Shown here in pieces: positions 1-11,834 of a stretch of 64,000 nucleotides of DNA. The stretch spans positions 6,592,001 through 6,656,000 of the forward strand of contig NC_087109.1 of NCBI RefSeq assembly GCF_963855985.1. Reading direction: 5' to 3'. The position numbers were made by a program, and so were the translations under genes. Position 1 is the first letter of the stretch, and every line of letters begins with the position of its first letter. Below the pieces are notes generated by a model. It was not told where the DNA came from, did not search any database, and saw nothing but the letters and a program-made list of their open reading frames with translations. The DNA comes from Ostrinia nubilalis. Taxonomy: Eukaryota; Arthropoda; Insecta; Lepidoptera; Crambidae.

Positions 1-129
1 GGTTTAACTAATGTTTTCCTCAGAGCACCCGCCCAAATTATTAGCACCTGCACGAATAGCACCTGTCCTATTCCACTGATCAGTCATCCGGCAAGCGAAA
101 GGTCGTTCAAATGGGGGATTTTTCAGTTT

Positions 130-200
130 CATCGGATTTTGGTCTTGCGACCAGCTGCCCCGGCGAATTTCGTACCGCCTATGGTCATCAGAAATAATGT
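130..200 (+). repeat. Dispersed lepidopteran repeat fragment (CCGGCGAAYTTCGTA type)
   Basis: Short fragment around the phrase CCCCGGCGAATTTCGTACCG. The same phrase with a longer body lies at about 52,985-53,130. It is probably the relic of a non-LTR element or its non-autonomous derivative, but the class cannot be fixed from this piece and its boundaries are uncertain. Confidence 0.35.
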
Positions 201-2405
201 AAGATACAAATGGTGAAAAAATTTTTCAAATCAGTCCAGTACTTTTCGAGTTTATTCAAAACAATAAATCCCTTCATCTTTTGTATTAGTGGATATTAGA
301 TCGCGCAGCCTCTTAAAAAAGGTCTCATAGGTACCTGGTTAAAATTTTGAAGGGTTAAAAAGTCAATAAAAGTAATAAAATGGATACAGAAAACTGTTAA
401 AACAAATTAATAAAGCCACAGTTCTTACAGACTCAGGCATTTTCAATTAGTGTTATTGTTTCTAATTTCCCATACTTGAATAATGGTTGTGAGTTTTAAA
501 CCAAGTTTTAAAGTACCCAATCTTTTGTGCTGTTCTTTTCATTTGTTTGATTAATTATCTATTCACTGCTTCTAATCCCTAATTTTTAAGTCCCTAACTA
601 TTTTCACGTGTACGCAGTCGTGGGCTAAGCTAGCTTAATACTTTATTAAAAACAAAATATTACTCATAGGGAAAGAGATACTAAGCCATAATACCTCAAC
701 AGCGATGGCATAATAATAAAAAGTCTCCATCAACCTTGATTCACAAAACCAGAGTTAAAAGTAAAACCTAGTCTTCCTGCCATTCGCAGCAATGCGTATA
801 AGGTCTTTGCCTTCATCTCAATCAAGAAGATTGATTAATTTGAACTTTACAACTCTCTTAATAAGGTCGCGAGTATTTGTGTGGTAATCATATGGTGTAA
901 CGTGCGCGGACGCCTCCCACAAACAAGCGTAAAATCTTGATAGGAAAGCGTTTTCATCAGGGCTGTCATAAAGAAATAAAAGAAAATTCAAAAAAGAAAT
1001 AAAAAAATGTGGTTTTGTGACCATTATAAACGTATATGCAGTTGGCGAGTTGGGAATACGTTTATTTCAAACGCAAGCTTCAGATTTGTTCTTTTAATTT
1101 AACTCTGTATTTTCATTAATATTAGGTATGTCTGATATCAAAATATGAAGGCGATATGATAGTCATGTCGAAAAGGAAGAGTGGAAAAAAGATAAAGGGA
1201 GAGAAAATAAAGGCACATAGAACAATCTGCAAGTCCTAGGCGAAAATGTTGAAGACAGATTAAGCCTAAACATAAAATTGTAGCTACTTAATTAGAAATG
1301 ATTAAAACACCTGATTAAACGTTGAACGTCAAGCTACTAACCTGTGGCGTTCAAACAATACCTTTCCTATTGTGGCTAGTTTCTCAGGAGTTAAAGACTC
1401 AATTCGTAGAATTTTTGCTAGCTCATTTTACTTCTCATAAATTTCCATCTTAACACTTTTACTTTGATTTTTATTGAAAATACCAACGACTATTGTAAGC
1501 TTCCGAAACCGTTCATTTTATGGTCCCTAAATTCTTTCCATAAACACCAAAAGGTCAACTGTCAAAATGGAAGTAGAAACCAGTAGCCTTCGCAGTTAAT
1601 TCAGTCCGGTTCGGCGTAATTATTGAAATTATTGTTTACATTGATTTTTCCAGTTACAAACCATCCGCCGGTTACAGCTGTTGTTTAAGGCCGGGTAGCA
1701 GAGAAAATGGCGAAAATGAGGTTTTCATTTTTCATTTTTGAGGTACTAAACAGTAAAATTAAAGGCTAAGATTTTTATTGGGCATAGTTAAGGATATTTT
1801 CTAGGGCTATTAACGGATGGAAACACGATTTGATGAAGTTGACTCGATAGAATAAATTCCCAAAGTTACCTCTATTCGTTTTCTATTTATGGTTTTATTT
1901 TTAAAATAAGCGATTTGAGATTCTAAATCTTTTACTAAACTAAAGTTCAGAAATAACTCTAGGGCTTTTAACGGATGAAATTTTTATATTGCGTCTTATT
2001 TAGTTACTATGTTAGAAAATGTGAAAAAAATCGCCCATGACGGCTTGGACAATCTCAATCAGTCGCGCGGTGGCGCTTACGGAGGACGGACGCGTGTCAG
2101 TTTTATGCACGTGACAGTTCGCAATTTGTCAATATTTTTGACAATGATGACTTTGATGAGTCACAGTATAATAATATCAGTGTTACTGGAGAAAGCTAAA
2201 ATTTTTGATAATTAAGAATTATGAATTTTGTCTACCTATTGAAATTTAAATCGCTGGCATCCTTTTAAACTAAGACTCTACTCATGATACATAGTACATT
2301 CCTCAAATATGAGACAAAACCAATGAGTTAAAATTACATTTTAATAGTACCTACATACAATCGTCTTACACTCTTTAGAAGAGCACACTGACACAAATAA
2401 ATAAT
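201..2405. other. AT-rich DNA with no recognised gene
   Basis: No exon-like ORF, terminal inverted repeat or known repeat was recognised. The short ORFs at 818-1024 (minus) and 2009-2215 (plus) lack recognisable protein features. The stretch around 2,040-2,100 is less AT-rich than its surroundings, but nothing else marks it. Confidence 0.5.
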
Positions 2406-2410
2406 AAAAA

Positions 2411-3045
2411 ATACTGTCTAAGGTCTGTAGCTAAAGGTCTAAGCTGTAAGATAGAAGAATCTTCTAGCCAAAAAGATGGCAGATGCAGCAGATGTCAACG
2501 GATTTAAAACTGGAGTTCATATGACTCCTTGTAGACTTGAGTCTCTAGAGCGTCCCTTCCTCCACCATGCGTAAGAATGTTTCAAAAATACTGTCTAAGG
2601 TCTGTAGCTAAAGGTCTAAGCCGTAAGATAGAAGAATCTTATAGCCAAAAACATGGCAGATGCAGCAGATATTAACGGATTTAAAACTGGAGTTCATGTG
2701 TATCCTTGTAGTTTTGAGTCTCTAGAGCAGTGGTTCTTAACCTTTAAGTCATGAGGGACCATTTTACCAAATTTCTGTCTTGTCAGGGACCACCTCATAA
2801 TCGGTCAAAACCAGTTTGACTGCAAAAATCAGTTAAAAGTGGTTTTGACCAAGGTGTGCAAGTGCACATCGTGGACCACTTGGAATGCCTCCAGGGACCA
2901 CCAGTGGTCCGCGGACCACCGGTTAAGAACCACTGCTCTAGAGCGTCCCTTCCTCCACTATGCGTAAGAATGTTTCAAAAATACTGTCTAAGGTCTGTAG
3001 CTAAAGGTCTAAGCTGGAAGATAAAAGAATCTTCTACCCAATAAC
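2411..3045 (+). repeat. Tandem repeat of a 177-bp unit, about 2.4 copies
   Basis: Unit 1 spans 2411-2587 and unit 2 starts at 2588 with the same phrase ATACTGTCTAAGGTCTGTAG. Unit 3 starts at 2981 and loses similarity after about 65 bp. Unit 2 is interrupted by a 208-bp MITE plus its 8-bp target duplication. Subtracting these gives exactly 177 bp again. Unit 1 keeps the uninterrupted insertion site, so the duplication and the insertion can both be read directly. Confidence 0.93.
2728..2935. mobile_element. hAT-type MITE, 208 bp, with perfect 8-bp TSD
   Basis: Perfect 15-bp terminal inverted repeats CAGTGGTTCTTAACC are flanked by an 8-bp target duplication CTCTAGAG (2720-2727 and 2936-2943). 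The 8-bp TSD and CAGTGGTTCT-type ends are typical of hAT elements. It carries no coding capacity. The interior is rich in GGGACCAC and its complement. It lies in the second unit of a tandem repeat whose first unit retains the empty site (2543-2550). Confidence 0.93.
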
Positions 3046-3860
3046 TTTAAAACTATAATTTGAACGAATTTTGCTATTATTGGACAAATTTCTGCTCACG
3101 ATGGACTAATTAATAAACAAAAAGGCTGAACAAAATTGATGCGTGTACTGATTAATGTAATTAACCACATGCAAAGCTTTGTGAATTGCAACAACTATAA
3201 TTTATTATCCAAGCTCTAAATAATCGCTACTACGAGTAACTGATCATAAAATGTTTTTCCAATCGCTCAAGCTCCCAAGGATCTACCGATAGGTCGGGTG
3301 ACGTAATCTTAAAATTCTTTTAGCCGGCGCGGAACTTCCGGAAGGTCGGGTGACGCTACGCCTCTTTGAACCGTGTTTACTTTGGCAGTTATATTCTATA
3401 TTTATTCGATTCTAAAATATATTCCCAAAAATTTTGAAATTTGTTTTAATTTGTATCACTTGGATATGATTTGTATTAGAAAGTGCTGTGAGTGTGACGC
3501 TTGAACGGAAGGAAGTCAACCTAACCTAACCAACTGCGTATTTCTATACTGTGTAGCCGCGAGAGCTCTTTGGCGCGCTGTCTTCGGCGAAGTATTGCGC
3601 GCGCAGATTTTGACAGCGCGAAATACCTACTTTAGCAGAAATACCAAGCCTTAAGGCATAGACAAACACATAAATAATGAAAAGTCATTATGTGTAATAG
3701 GAAGAAAGGGAAACAAAACTGTTCAGCGTTGGTATAATATGACCTACTTCTTCTGACGCATGGTTTGTTGGTATTATATCAAGTTTTTATACGTACATAA
3801 TAAGTAGGGGCTAGTAGGTATGTTTTGCTACTCAATACGATAGATATCAATCAAAAGCTG
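3046..3860. other. Unique-looking DNA with a small GC-rich inverted repeat
   Basis: No gene is seen. AGGTCGGGTGACG occurs twice (near 3291 and 3342). An inverted repeat CGCGCTGTC / GACAGCGCG lies near 3573 and 3612 in a CpG-rich patch. These may be remnants of a small transposon, but no target duplication is visible. Confidence 0.45.
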
Positions 3861-3861
3861 C

Positions 3862-3925
3862 TCATCATCAGGTCAGTAGTCTACAGCAGGAGAACGACTC
3901 TCTCTAATTTACCAGAGATAGCTGA
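3862..3925 (+). repeat. Short dispersed repeat, family C copy 1
   Basis: Contains ATCATCAGGTCAGTAGTC then AGGAGAACGACTCTCTCTAA. The same order of phrases recurs near 22,325-22,390 and 53,305-53,370. The repeat class is unknown. Confidence 0.6.
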
Positions 3926-4229
3926 AGAATTTGAACTTCTCCTTTCCTAACCAGATTGGGAGAGCTGATGTTTCTTGATATATTTTGTCACTTGGATGCC
4001 TTTTATGACATTCTCGGGAATATGATAGGTCCATTCTACTCCGACAGAATCAGACGACTTACAAATAAAGTGCTTATGTGACTTTAAATCCTTTTCCTAT
4101 TAAAACTAATTAGGTAGTTATTCGTGTATCATTAACATACTCGTAAGTACGATCCAGGTGTTGATATTAAAAGCGCTTGTTAAGTAGTTTTTGTTTACCA
4201 AAGGGCAATGTACTATTAATAATACTTAC

Positions 4230-4316
4230 CTCCTTCCCTTCCCCAAGGTCACCAAATGACTGTCCTACCCTTAAACAACCTCACGAGTCAACGATCGAAA
4301 GTGAACGTGTAACACC
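4230..4316 (-). other. Candidate non-coding first exon with strong splice donor
   Basis: On the minus strand a donor GGAG|GTAAGT lies at 4230/4229, a full match to the donor core. Upstream (higher coordinates), TATAAATA occupies 4347-4340. A TCGGTG sequence, a variant of the insect initiator TCAGTY, falls with its +1 position about 31 nt downstream at 4316. The implied exon is about 87 nt and contains no ATG, so it would be 5' UTR. The TATA-initiator spacing and the donor together are better than chance debris, but there is no coding support and no transcript evidence. Confidence 0.3.
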
Positions 4317-4334
4317 GACGTGTGCGCATGTGTG

Positions 4335-4350
4335 ACGTTTATTTATACAT
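4335..4350 (-). promoter_or_regulatory. Candidate TATA box, minus strand
   Basis: GTATAAATAA read on the minus strand, positioned about 31 nt upstream of an initiator-like TCGGTG and 110 nt upstream of a consensus splice donor. In AT-rich DNA a TATA-like word alone means little. Only the spacing makes it worth recording. Confidence 0.3.
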
Positions 4351-4599
4351 TTACGCTTTATTAGTATGTGTGGTTATATCTGTGTGCGCGCTAGGAAGTG
4401 ATGTAGATCCATCGATCAATCGCCGATGGAAGTGACTTGGTAACTTAATGAACCATGGATGGATTTAGTGTTGAAATGGGCATTACGTGGTAGGTATTGT
4501 CTTGAATGTTAAGGGGAAAGTCTGGCTTTGGGCAAAGGGTAAACCAGAAAAAAAATGTGTGTAGCTTAAATTAAAGGCCGGCTTGGAAGTCGTTCAAAC

Positions 4600-4770
4600 A
4601 CATCTCCTCTCCCATTAGTTCCATCAATAACTTCCCATCAAACCAAAACCAATCACCTACACTGATTGGGTTCCTATAGGCGGACAAACTGTAGATCCTG
4701 GCTACACAGAAGTGGGAACGAGAGGTGGGAATAGGTAATCCCATAATCAGGTTCCCGAATTGAAGCTGAG
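4600..4770 (-). repeat. Dispersed repeat family A, minus-strand copy
   Basis: Includes GTAGATCCTGGCTACACAG and GTGGGAACGAGAGGTGGGAA, the reverse complement of phrases shared by the copies at about 11,405-11,580 and 20,125-20,283. It is more diverged than those two. Class not recognised. Confidence 0.65.
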
Positions 4771-4799
4771 CGGAAAAACTATTCAAACACATCTCTTCT

Positions 4800-6350
4800 T
4801 CGCTCCGCTTTGGTGGAAACTGGGCCTAGAAAGAACTCACTCAGCTTAAGCCTGGTCATGTCATGATTAAAACGTTTTTGCGATAGTATACAAAGTATGT
4901 AACTACGAAGAAATCCAATTTTATCATTCTTTTCTAGCCCAGCGCTATATCTTCGATCGATACAAAGTAGATAGATCACGCCAGACCGGGTCCGGAGAAA
5001 ATCTCCGTTTTATATTGAATTATCGATTTACTACCGATTGTGCTGAAGATGGAAATCAGGAAACCGCAGCTGGCGACATTGTCCGAGAATTAGGAAGTTG
5101 TCACTTAGAGATGATTTAGAAGAAATTCAATTTATTATGCAACTGACTTTGTTCGTCCGCGTTTCGGTGAGTTACAGAAAGATATAGCACAGGTAGGTGA
5201 TTATGTATGTCACTCAGGATTAAAGTTGCTCTTTCTGGTGAAGATGTTACAAAGATTAATTCTTGCAAACTTAATATTAATATTTACAAGTAAGCTTTCT
5301 TTAAAAACATCACAATCTTTACCTCTTTTACATTTAAAATGCTAAAGTTTGTAAATCATCTAATAGTCCAATGTTAGTTGTTTAGTTAATTTAATTTAAT
5401 AGGTACGAATATTGTTTTATTTACTAAAGAAAAAATAACGACAAGCAACAAACTCGTAATTGCACAGTAATTTAATAATTCTCGTTAATTTTTTCAATAT
5501 AAAATTTACAAATATTTATAGTCATGCGATCTTAGCGTTTACTGATCGTTGTTCTACTAACAGTACTTATTGCTTGTTACAAACTTGATGTTATGGGTCT
5601 ATGTATGTAAGAACTTTTATATACCAAAATTGGAGCAATAAAGAATTTTAATTTGAATTTGATGCCTTTCCGTGGTCATGACAATAAAGATTGATTGTCA
5701 TTATAGGGCTCCCCACCCAAGCTGTTACGTTGGGCAGTTCATAAGTCCAGCGTGCAATTCAGTGTCTTGTCTTCTCTTCTCTTCTCTCTACTCGCTCGAC
5801 ACTCGACTTTTGTGATGACTGTTGTCCTGAAGCATATTTGGCTTCTTTCCTGCCTAATTTGCTTACGACAAATTATCTTATTTAGGGCCGCGCATGGGCG
5901 CAGTGCACGTCGACCTCAACGTCGACCCATTGGGATCTTTTGTGCTTCCTTTATGACAAATGACTATCTATTGAGTTAAGAAGCTGTTCAAGTCGAAGAA
6001 ATCCTATATCACTGCGAGGATATCAAGTGGATATCTAGTGGCATTTCGTCGACAAATTCCACTTTTGTTTTATGATACCAGTTTCCACTGACGCAGGTGA
6101 TAATAATCTTTCTTATCAGATCCTGAATACATCTTAAATATCAAGCTTGCATCAGTGCACCAGAAGCCGCCTCTGACCCATGACCTGCTAAAGGCTAGTA
6201 GTTGCCTCATTAGATGTCACTGTTTGACAGCTCCAAGTGAGCGTAGATCGCCTTGGTGTTTAAAATTAATTTGCTGATAAAATTTGACAGTTAATATAGA
6301 TTAGGATGGGTGCTAAGTGTTTAAGACAAGTATCAAGATCAACTCAGTTA
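4800..6350. other. No gene recognised; LINE-type tail near 5,600-5,665
   Basis: Unique-looking AT-rich DNA. Around 5,630 GCAATAAAGAATTTTAATTT resembles the polyadenylation-like 3' end of a truncated non-LTR retrotransposon. The pyrimidine-rich stretch near 5,760-5,810 (CTTCTCTTCTCTTC) is a short simple repeat. The ORF at 5752-5979 looks like chance. Confidence 0.4.
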
Positions 6351-6355
6351 TCATG

Positions 6356-7742
6356 TAGTCCAGTCAATAAAGCATTATAGATGGAAAACTGTGGAACACA
6401 ATTTTTGACTTCATGACTTTATTTAGATTAGTTAGGAGGTGAACATAGCAAAAGTCCCCGCCCTTAGCCCTTCAGCCACCGGGGAGAGGGGGGTTTAAAG
6501 GTACCACTTTTCGGTTTTTCGCTTAATCCTCGGAAACTATGCGTCCTAGTGGCATGACTACTATGAACAAAAAAAAGCTTATTCAATTTGCTACAGGTGA
6601 GATAGTCAAGTTTTTCTATATCTTGTATAGTTTTCGCGGCATCTGCTCTAGAAGGTCTGTAATATTGGAAATTTAATTTTTGTCTTACATGTTTCCATCA
6701 GGAGAAAATAGACTAAATCAACATTGAGCTAATATTCTAGACATGCGGGAGCATGTTAAGCCTAGTTCCAGGGAGGGGACTGCACCGTGCGTATATTTAG
6801 ACGAACCAATTGGAGCCACTTTTGACTCCTCATCACTCAAAAAGTACTGTGCATTAACCCTTCAAATTTGGCTCATGTATTGAAACTTGCAAGATAAACA
6901 TCAGCTTCAAATTTCATAAATATACCTCAAACGGTTCTTTAGGTATTGACGTCTAAAAATCTACATGGCTGACCTATAAGACCAAATTCTAACCACTTCC
7001 AGATGACCTTGAAGGTTCAAATTTGGCATCCAGATAGGTAGTTGTGTAAATACAAAGGAACAAATAAAAAACCAGTAAATTTTAACATTTCACAGGTGAT
7101 AGATAGATTTTAGTGTCCTAAATGTCGATTTTTGAACGTCAATACCTACATAACCGTTTGAGGTATATTTATGAAATTTGAAGCTGATGTTTATCTTGCA
7201 AGTCTCAACACATGAGCCTAATTTGAAGTGTTAATGCACAGTGCTTTTTGAGTGATGAGGAGTCAAAAGTGGCTCCAATTAGTTCGTCTAAATATACGCA
7301 CGATGCAGTCCTCTCTCTGGAACTAGGCTTAACATGCTCCCGCATGTCTATAATATTTGCTTAATGTTGATTTAGTCGATTTTCTCCTGATGGGAACATG
7401 TAAGACAAAATTAAAATTTCCAATATTACAGACCTTCTAGAGCAAATGCCGCGAAAACTATACAAGATATAGAAAAACTTGACAGTCTCACCTGTAGCAA
7501 ATTGAATAAGCTATTTTTGGTTCATAGTAGCCATGTCACAAGGACGCATAGTTTCCGAGGATTAAGCGAAAAACCGAAAAGTGGTACCTTTAAACCCCCC
7601 TCTCCCCGCCGGCTTAAGGGCTAAGGGCGGGGACTTTTACTATGTTCACCTCCTAACTAGTCTAAATAAAGTCCCGAGGTCAGAAATTGTGTTCCAGGGA
7701 TTTCTCTCTACACCGTCGTTAAAGCATTCATTGACTGGACTA
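6356..7742. mobile_element. Foldback element with about 610-bp inverted arms
   Basis: The left arm (6356 to about 6963) and right arm (about 7121 to 7742) are near-complete reverse complements around a spacer of about 160 bp. Outer ends read TAGTCCAGTC / GACTGGACTA. Both ends carry TA, compatible with a Tc1/mariner-style TA target duplication, or alternatively a 3-bp ATG duplication (6353-6355 and 7743-7745). Arms contain GC-rich runs such as GTCCCCGCCCTTAGCCC and are still highly similar, so the element is fairly young. No transposase is visible. The ORF at 7581-7874 merely runs off the right arm. Confidence 0.92.
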
Positions 7743-7798
7743 ATGGGAGAAGTGTATGATGGATCTCTATCAAATAAAGAAAGAACCAAAATTACTAA

Positions 7799-7896
7799 GG
7801 CTGAGTTGCACCATCTTACTTTAACTGTAACAAACGTCAAAAACATGTCAAACTCCATACAAAAACACGGTTAAAGTTAGGTGGTGCAACTCAGCC
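7799..7896. mobile_element. MITE family H copy 1 (TAA-flanked, Harbinger-like)
   Basis: 98 bp with ends GGCTGAGTTGCACCA / TGGTGCAACTCAGCC (near-perfect TIR of about 28 bp) and TAA on both sides (7796-7798, 7897-7899). A 3-bp TWA duplication and GG-starting ends are typical of PIF/Harbinger-derived MITEs. Related copies lie at 26,856, 31,181 and 34,123. Confidence 0.88.
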
Positions 7897-7899
7897 TAA

Positions 7900-9415
7900 C
7901 TCTACTTCTACAAAACCTGCATTTCTTTAATTAAAATAAAATAATTTAACTTTAAATAAGAAGGACGCGTTCCATTTCTTTAAACATAAAAAAATCCGTC
8001 GCTTGCCTTCGGAACCGATTTCGCATTCAATTTATAAACTGTGGATTAAAACAAATTCTAACTGCCACTTTAAAAAAAATTACTCAATCGAATTCAAACC
8101 CTATCTCGTATACAATAAGATCTCTAAACTTATGACAGTAAATCAAGTTAAGGAAGCGGCAAAACACGCAACCATATTGTTAACGTCGATAATTCGATTT
8201 TTTAAGATCGATTTTAAATATTTATGACTATTTTTAGCATAAACAAGTAAGTTTATTGTATTTACCAATTATAGTGCTAATTGGTAATGTATATGCTTTT
8301 GTATGAAAATAATTCAGTTATGGATGAGTGCTGTCAGAGAATAGAGTTATATAATTTGAGATCTATATTCTATCTTTTGATAGAAAAAAAAATGTTTATT
8401 AAATAAATAAATGCCTCATTGAAGCGAAGACGAATGTCACATTGTCTACAGACAAAGATTCGACTGGTAATCACGTTCACTACGCACTTATTATTATTCT
8501 GTGGCGACGCTACCAATTCACGTACTCCTTTAGACATGTGGGACGTTATCGAAACAAAATCTAAGTACTAGATAACGAACGTCACATTAGTCTAGGCTCT
8601 GTTGCTTGAAAAACTCATTTTGACGAATTGATTTATTCAGACGACCTTGAACCTAATTTGCATTCAGTCAAGATGATTGCAATTGCAACTAAGCAATAAT
8701 TTGTGCAGTTCGATCAAGCAGATAATTTGTGAGTTATGCATAATTAAACGTATAATTTTTGAAAGATTGCAAGATTATTTTTATTGCTGTTATTGCAAAC
8801 TTTACAATTTAATTTTAGTGGCTACTGTAATTATTGTTTAGATTTTAGATGAACACACCACAAAACAAAACATTAATTCTACAAAAGCATGAAGGTAAAG
8901 GTACTAAGGTATCATCAGCAATTTATGAATTGTGGTTTACTTTTTAACCAACTTCAAAAAGGAGGAGGTTGGTATGTTTTTTTTTCATAATTGTTACTCT
9001 ATTTTATTGAAAATAAATTGTGAGGCTCTTTTCAATCATTATTAATTTGTACAGTAACGAGAGTTTACATTGTACAAAAAAATATATAATATAAAAACAA
9101 TATCTGTAATACGACTATTCTATCAATGTCTAACTTTTTCATTACTATTGATAATATAATGTTTCAATCATACGATAAAAACGTTAAATCACGTTTTATA
9201 TTGAACGTGACCGTGGCAACTGGAATCGATCGACCAATAAAATCAATAAAATTGTCAACAGAATAATAAAGCTGATGAAGTTATGCAGGTAGTTGCAAAA
9301 AGAAAACCCGACTATCTACAGATTGGATACGATAGAATGTTTTTTTTTTACTTTTAAAATAATCAGACTCTACATTTTGCAATTTAGCACCTATTTCCAC
9401 AGTATTTAGGTAGCT
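7900..9415. other. AT-rich DNA; GGAGGAGGTT repeat scrap near 8,940-8,985
   Basis: No gene is seen. AACTTCAAAAAGGAGGAGG near 8,955 is a phrase common in lepidopteran interspersed repeats (probably a LINE 3' region). The rest shows no inverted repeats or exon signals that I recognise. Confidence 0.4.
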
Positions 9416-9424
9416 TAATGAACT

Positions 9425-9520
9425 ATTCAAATTCAAATTATTTATTTGCAATAAATAGGGTTTACAAAAAGGTGTTTCAAAGAGATAAATGTTGCTTTCA
9501 CCTATTTAACTATTATAACA
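9425..9520 (-). repeat. Truncated LINE 3' end, minus strand
   Basis: Read on the minus strand it ends TATTTATTGCAAATAAATAA followed by TTGAATTTGAATAG, the usual polyadenylation-like tail of 5'-truncated lepidopteran non-LTR elements. No coding part remains, so the family is not assignable. Confidence 0.5.
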
Positions 9521-9529
9521 CAGCATGCA

Positions 9530-11390
9530 AATTTTCATCTTAAAACGACTTTTTATTAATTACAATAAGTTTTTAATTAGATAATACAATATTATTAATT
9601 TAACGATACCACTCATATATAATTGTATTCCATATTACTACGCCTTCGTTCGTACAAAGATTACGTAGACCTGTAACACACAGCCATGTCATTACGTCAG
9701 GAATGTAGAGAAATATTTATTTTATTCTAATTGAGTGGGCCCTATTTTCTTTCCCATTAATCAATACGGTTTTATTGTCAAAACATCTAAATAGAGTTAA
9801 ACCCAAAAATCCGATCAGTCCATTCTTCTATACACAGATATTTTACGTTTTTACCACATCCCTCATCTATGTATGAATGGACTATCGACGGAAACAGTTT
9901 TTGAATTACGAACACTAGTCTATGCCCCATTTTAAATAAAGAACTTCTCATTAGACTAGTGATGGGAAAATTGCGTGTCGATTTCCTTCTAATTTCTTTA
10001 CTCGGAAAGTTTACGAGATACTCATATGAGTGCTAGATTGTGGTAAGGAACCGTGGGAGCCAGATAACTAATCTAGTTATTAGATTAGGCGGTTAACTTC
10101 CACTTGGGAAAGGTTTCCACGTATAAATGAAGTTATACGAACCAGACACTTCTTTGGTCCAAGAGCGAGTTTTTGGTTTGTTTATATTATACCATCCTTC
10201 GTTTCTTTTAGAATTTTATTGTATCACTTTCTTATAATATTAATAAATCGTAATTATCTCTTTTTTATATCATCCTTTTCCATCCATAGTTAAAAAGAAA
10301 ATAAATAAAACACGTAGAAGATTACGTTCGGTTTTTTCATCCTCTTTTTATTTAGTATCGAGTTTAATTTTTAATTTGCTTTTAAACGAATAAAAAAGGA
10401 CAAAGTATTGACCTTTAAACCTACATGGTAAAAATAACATAGAGCTAAGCAGAGCTAAGAATCAAATGCCAATAAAAATATTATTATAAATACATAGTTT
10501 AGGAACATTACTCTTAATACCCACAGTAAAATGCAATGGCTGAATCGAGGAAATTGACAACTAATTTCAATAATTTGACAATCAATTAACACTAGACCCC
10601 CATTAATCACGTATTAACTACCTTTTAAGCTGGTCATTAAAAGGTAAGGTCACACAAGGTTGCCCATATAAGGTACATATTTGTTTTGTGTGTATGGAAT
10701 TATAGGTACTGTGACGTAAAACACAGACTGATGAATGGCTTTTTGCAGTCAGATCAATTAATTTTGGTTCGATCCCTACACAATACAAATCGAAATATTT
10801 ATTTTTACATGGTAGGTACGAGTAGGATAGCCCATAATGTTGTCCCGTACTGGTACGGTAAGCTATACATATTTGGGACGCGTATTATACTTCAGAACAA
10901 CATAATTATGGGCTGATGCTGAGAAGTGGCGGAAAAAACTTGATGGTATTGATCTGGTTTTTTTTCTATGAAATATGCACATAGGTGTTAGATAAAATAA
11001 CAGACTACCTACAGCATTATAATATTCAATGTTAAGGTCATATGTATTTATAAGCTCGTCTAAGTTTAGCACAAAATGACGCCGTCCTAATATTCTGCAA
11101 CATTATGTACCTACCATGGAACAAAAGAACAGATCAAAACAAATATAAAGTTAAGTAACTAATTAAAAACTAAATTCACTCTACCTCCCAGCGCCTATAA
11201 ACAACGCAAGCGCAAGCGCAGTTGAAAGTTGGTCGCTGACGTAACTGATTCTGATATATTGTTTATCTCTGGCCCTACTTCCGAGGCAAGACATTTGCTA
11301 CGGTTTCAATTGAGTATTTAAACCAATTAACTAAGTAAGAATTCCAAGAAACCTGATTGAATTTCAATTTCCTGTAAAATTTGAGTTTCA
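9530..11390. other. Gene-free AT-rich DNA with one miniature inverted repeat
   Basis: The one structure I recognise is at 10,829-10,914: AGCCCATAATGTTGT facing ACAACATAATTATGGGCT, an 86-bp unit with roughly 15-18 bp inverted ends (one 3-nt indel). It is probably a tiny MITE. GC is slightly higher near 11,190-11,240. No exon is supported. Confidence 0.45.
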
Positions 11391-11404
11391 GATGCTCTGA
11401 TATT

Positions 11405-11580
11405 AACAAAATACGGGACTATTCCCACCTCTCGTTCCCACCACTGCAACTCCTGTGTAGCCAGGATCTACAGCTTGACCGCCACAAAAACCCAACCAAT
11501 GAAGGTCAAGTTTGTCCCGGGGGAAAGTTAAACTGTCATTGGACCCGCAACGAAATTAATCAGAAGAACATAGGAGGAGT
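11405..11580 (+). repeat. Dispersed repeat family A, plus copy 1
   Basis: Shares about 170 bp with 20,125-20,283 at high similarity, including GCCAGGATCTACAGCTTGAC and GTTTGTCCCGGGGGAAA, ending ACGAAATTAATCAGAAG. A diverged minus copy is at 4,600-4,770. The ORF here is not conserved between copies, so this is a repeat and not an exon. Confidence 0.85.
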
Positions 11581-11806
11581 TCGAAATTAAGGTTCGACTT
11601 CCCTCCATTGCAAAGATATTAACAAAATGTTAGTCAAACGTGTTTGAGTGTATGTGTATGTTTTTTCTTAATTACAGCTAGCGCTCGTCGTGATAGAGTT
11701 GTCAAATTGCAAGGCAGTAACTTTGAATCTTCTTTTTATAATCATTCTCTATCATTGCATGCACATCATCAATCAGGCACGATTGTTCTCTTCTAAATAT
11801 GTAGAT

Positions 11807-11833
11807 TTATTTATTTATTTATTTATTTATTTA
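11807..11833. repeat. (TTTA)n microsatellite
   Basis: About seven ATTT units in a row. Confidence 0.9.
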
Positions 11834-11834
11834 A

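Noticed and set aside
5752..5979. 75-codon ORF with hydrophobic start as a secreted peptide
   Set aside because: The N-terminal serine/leucine stretch comes from a CTTCT simple repeat; no conserved downstream features.
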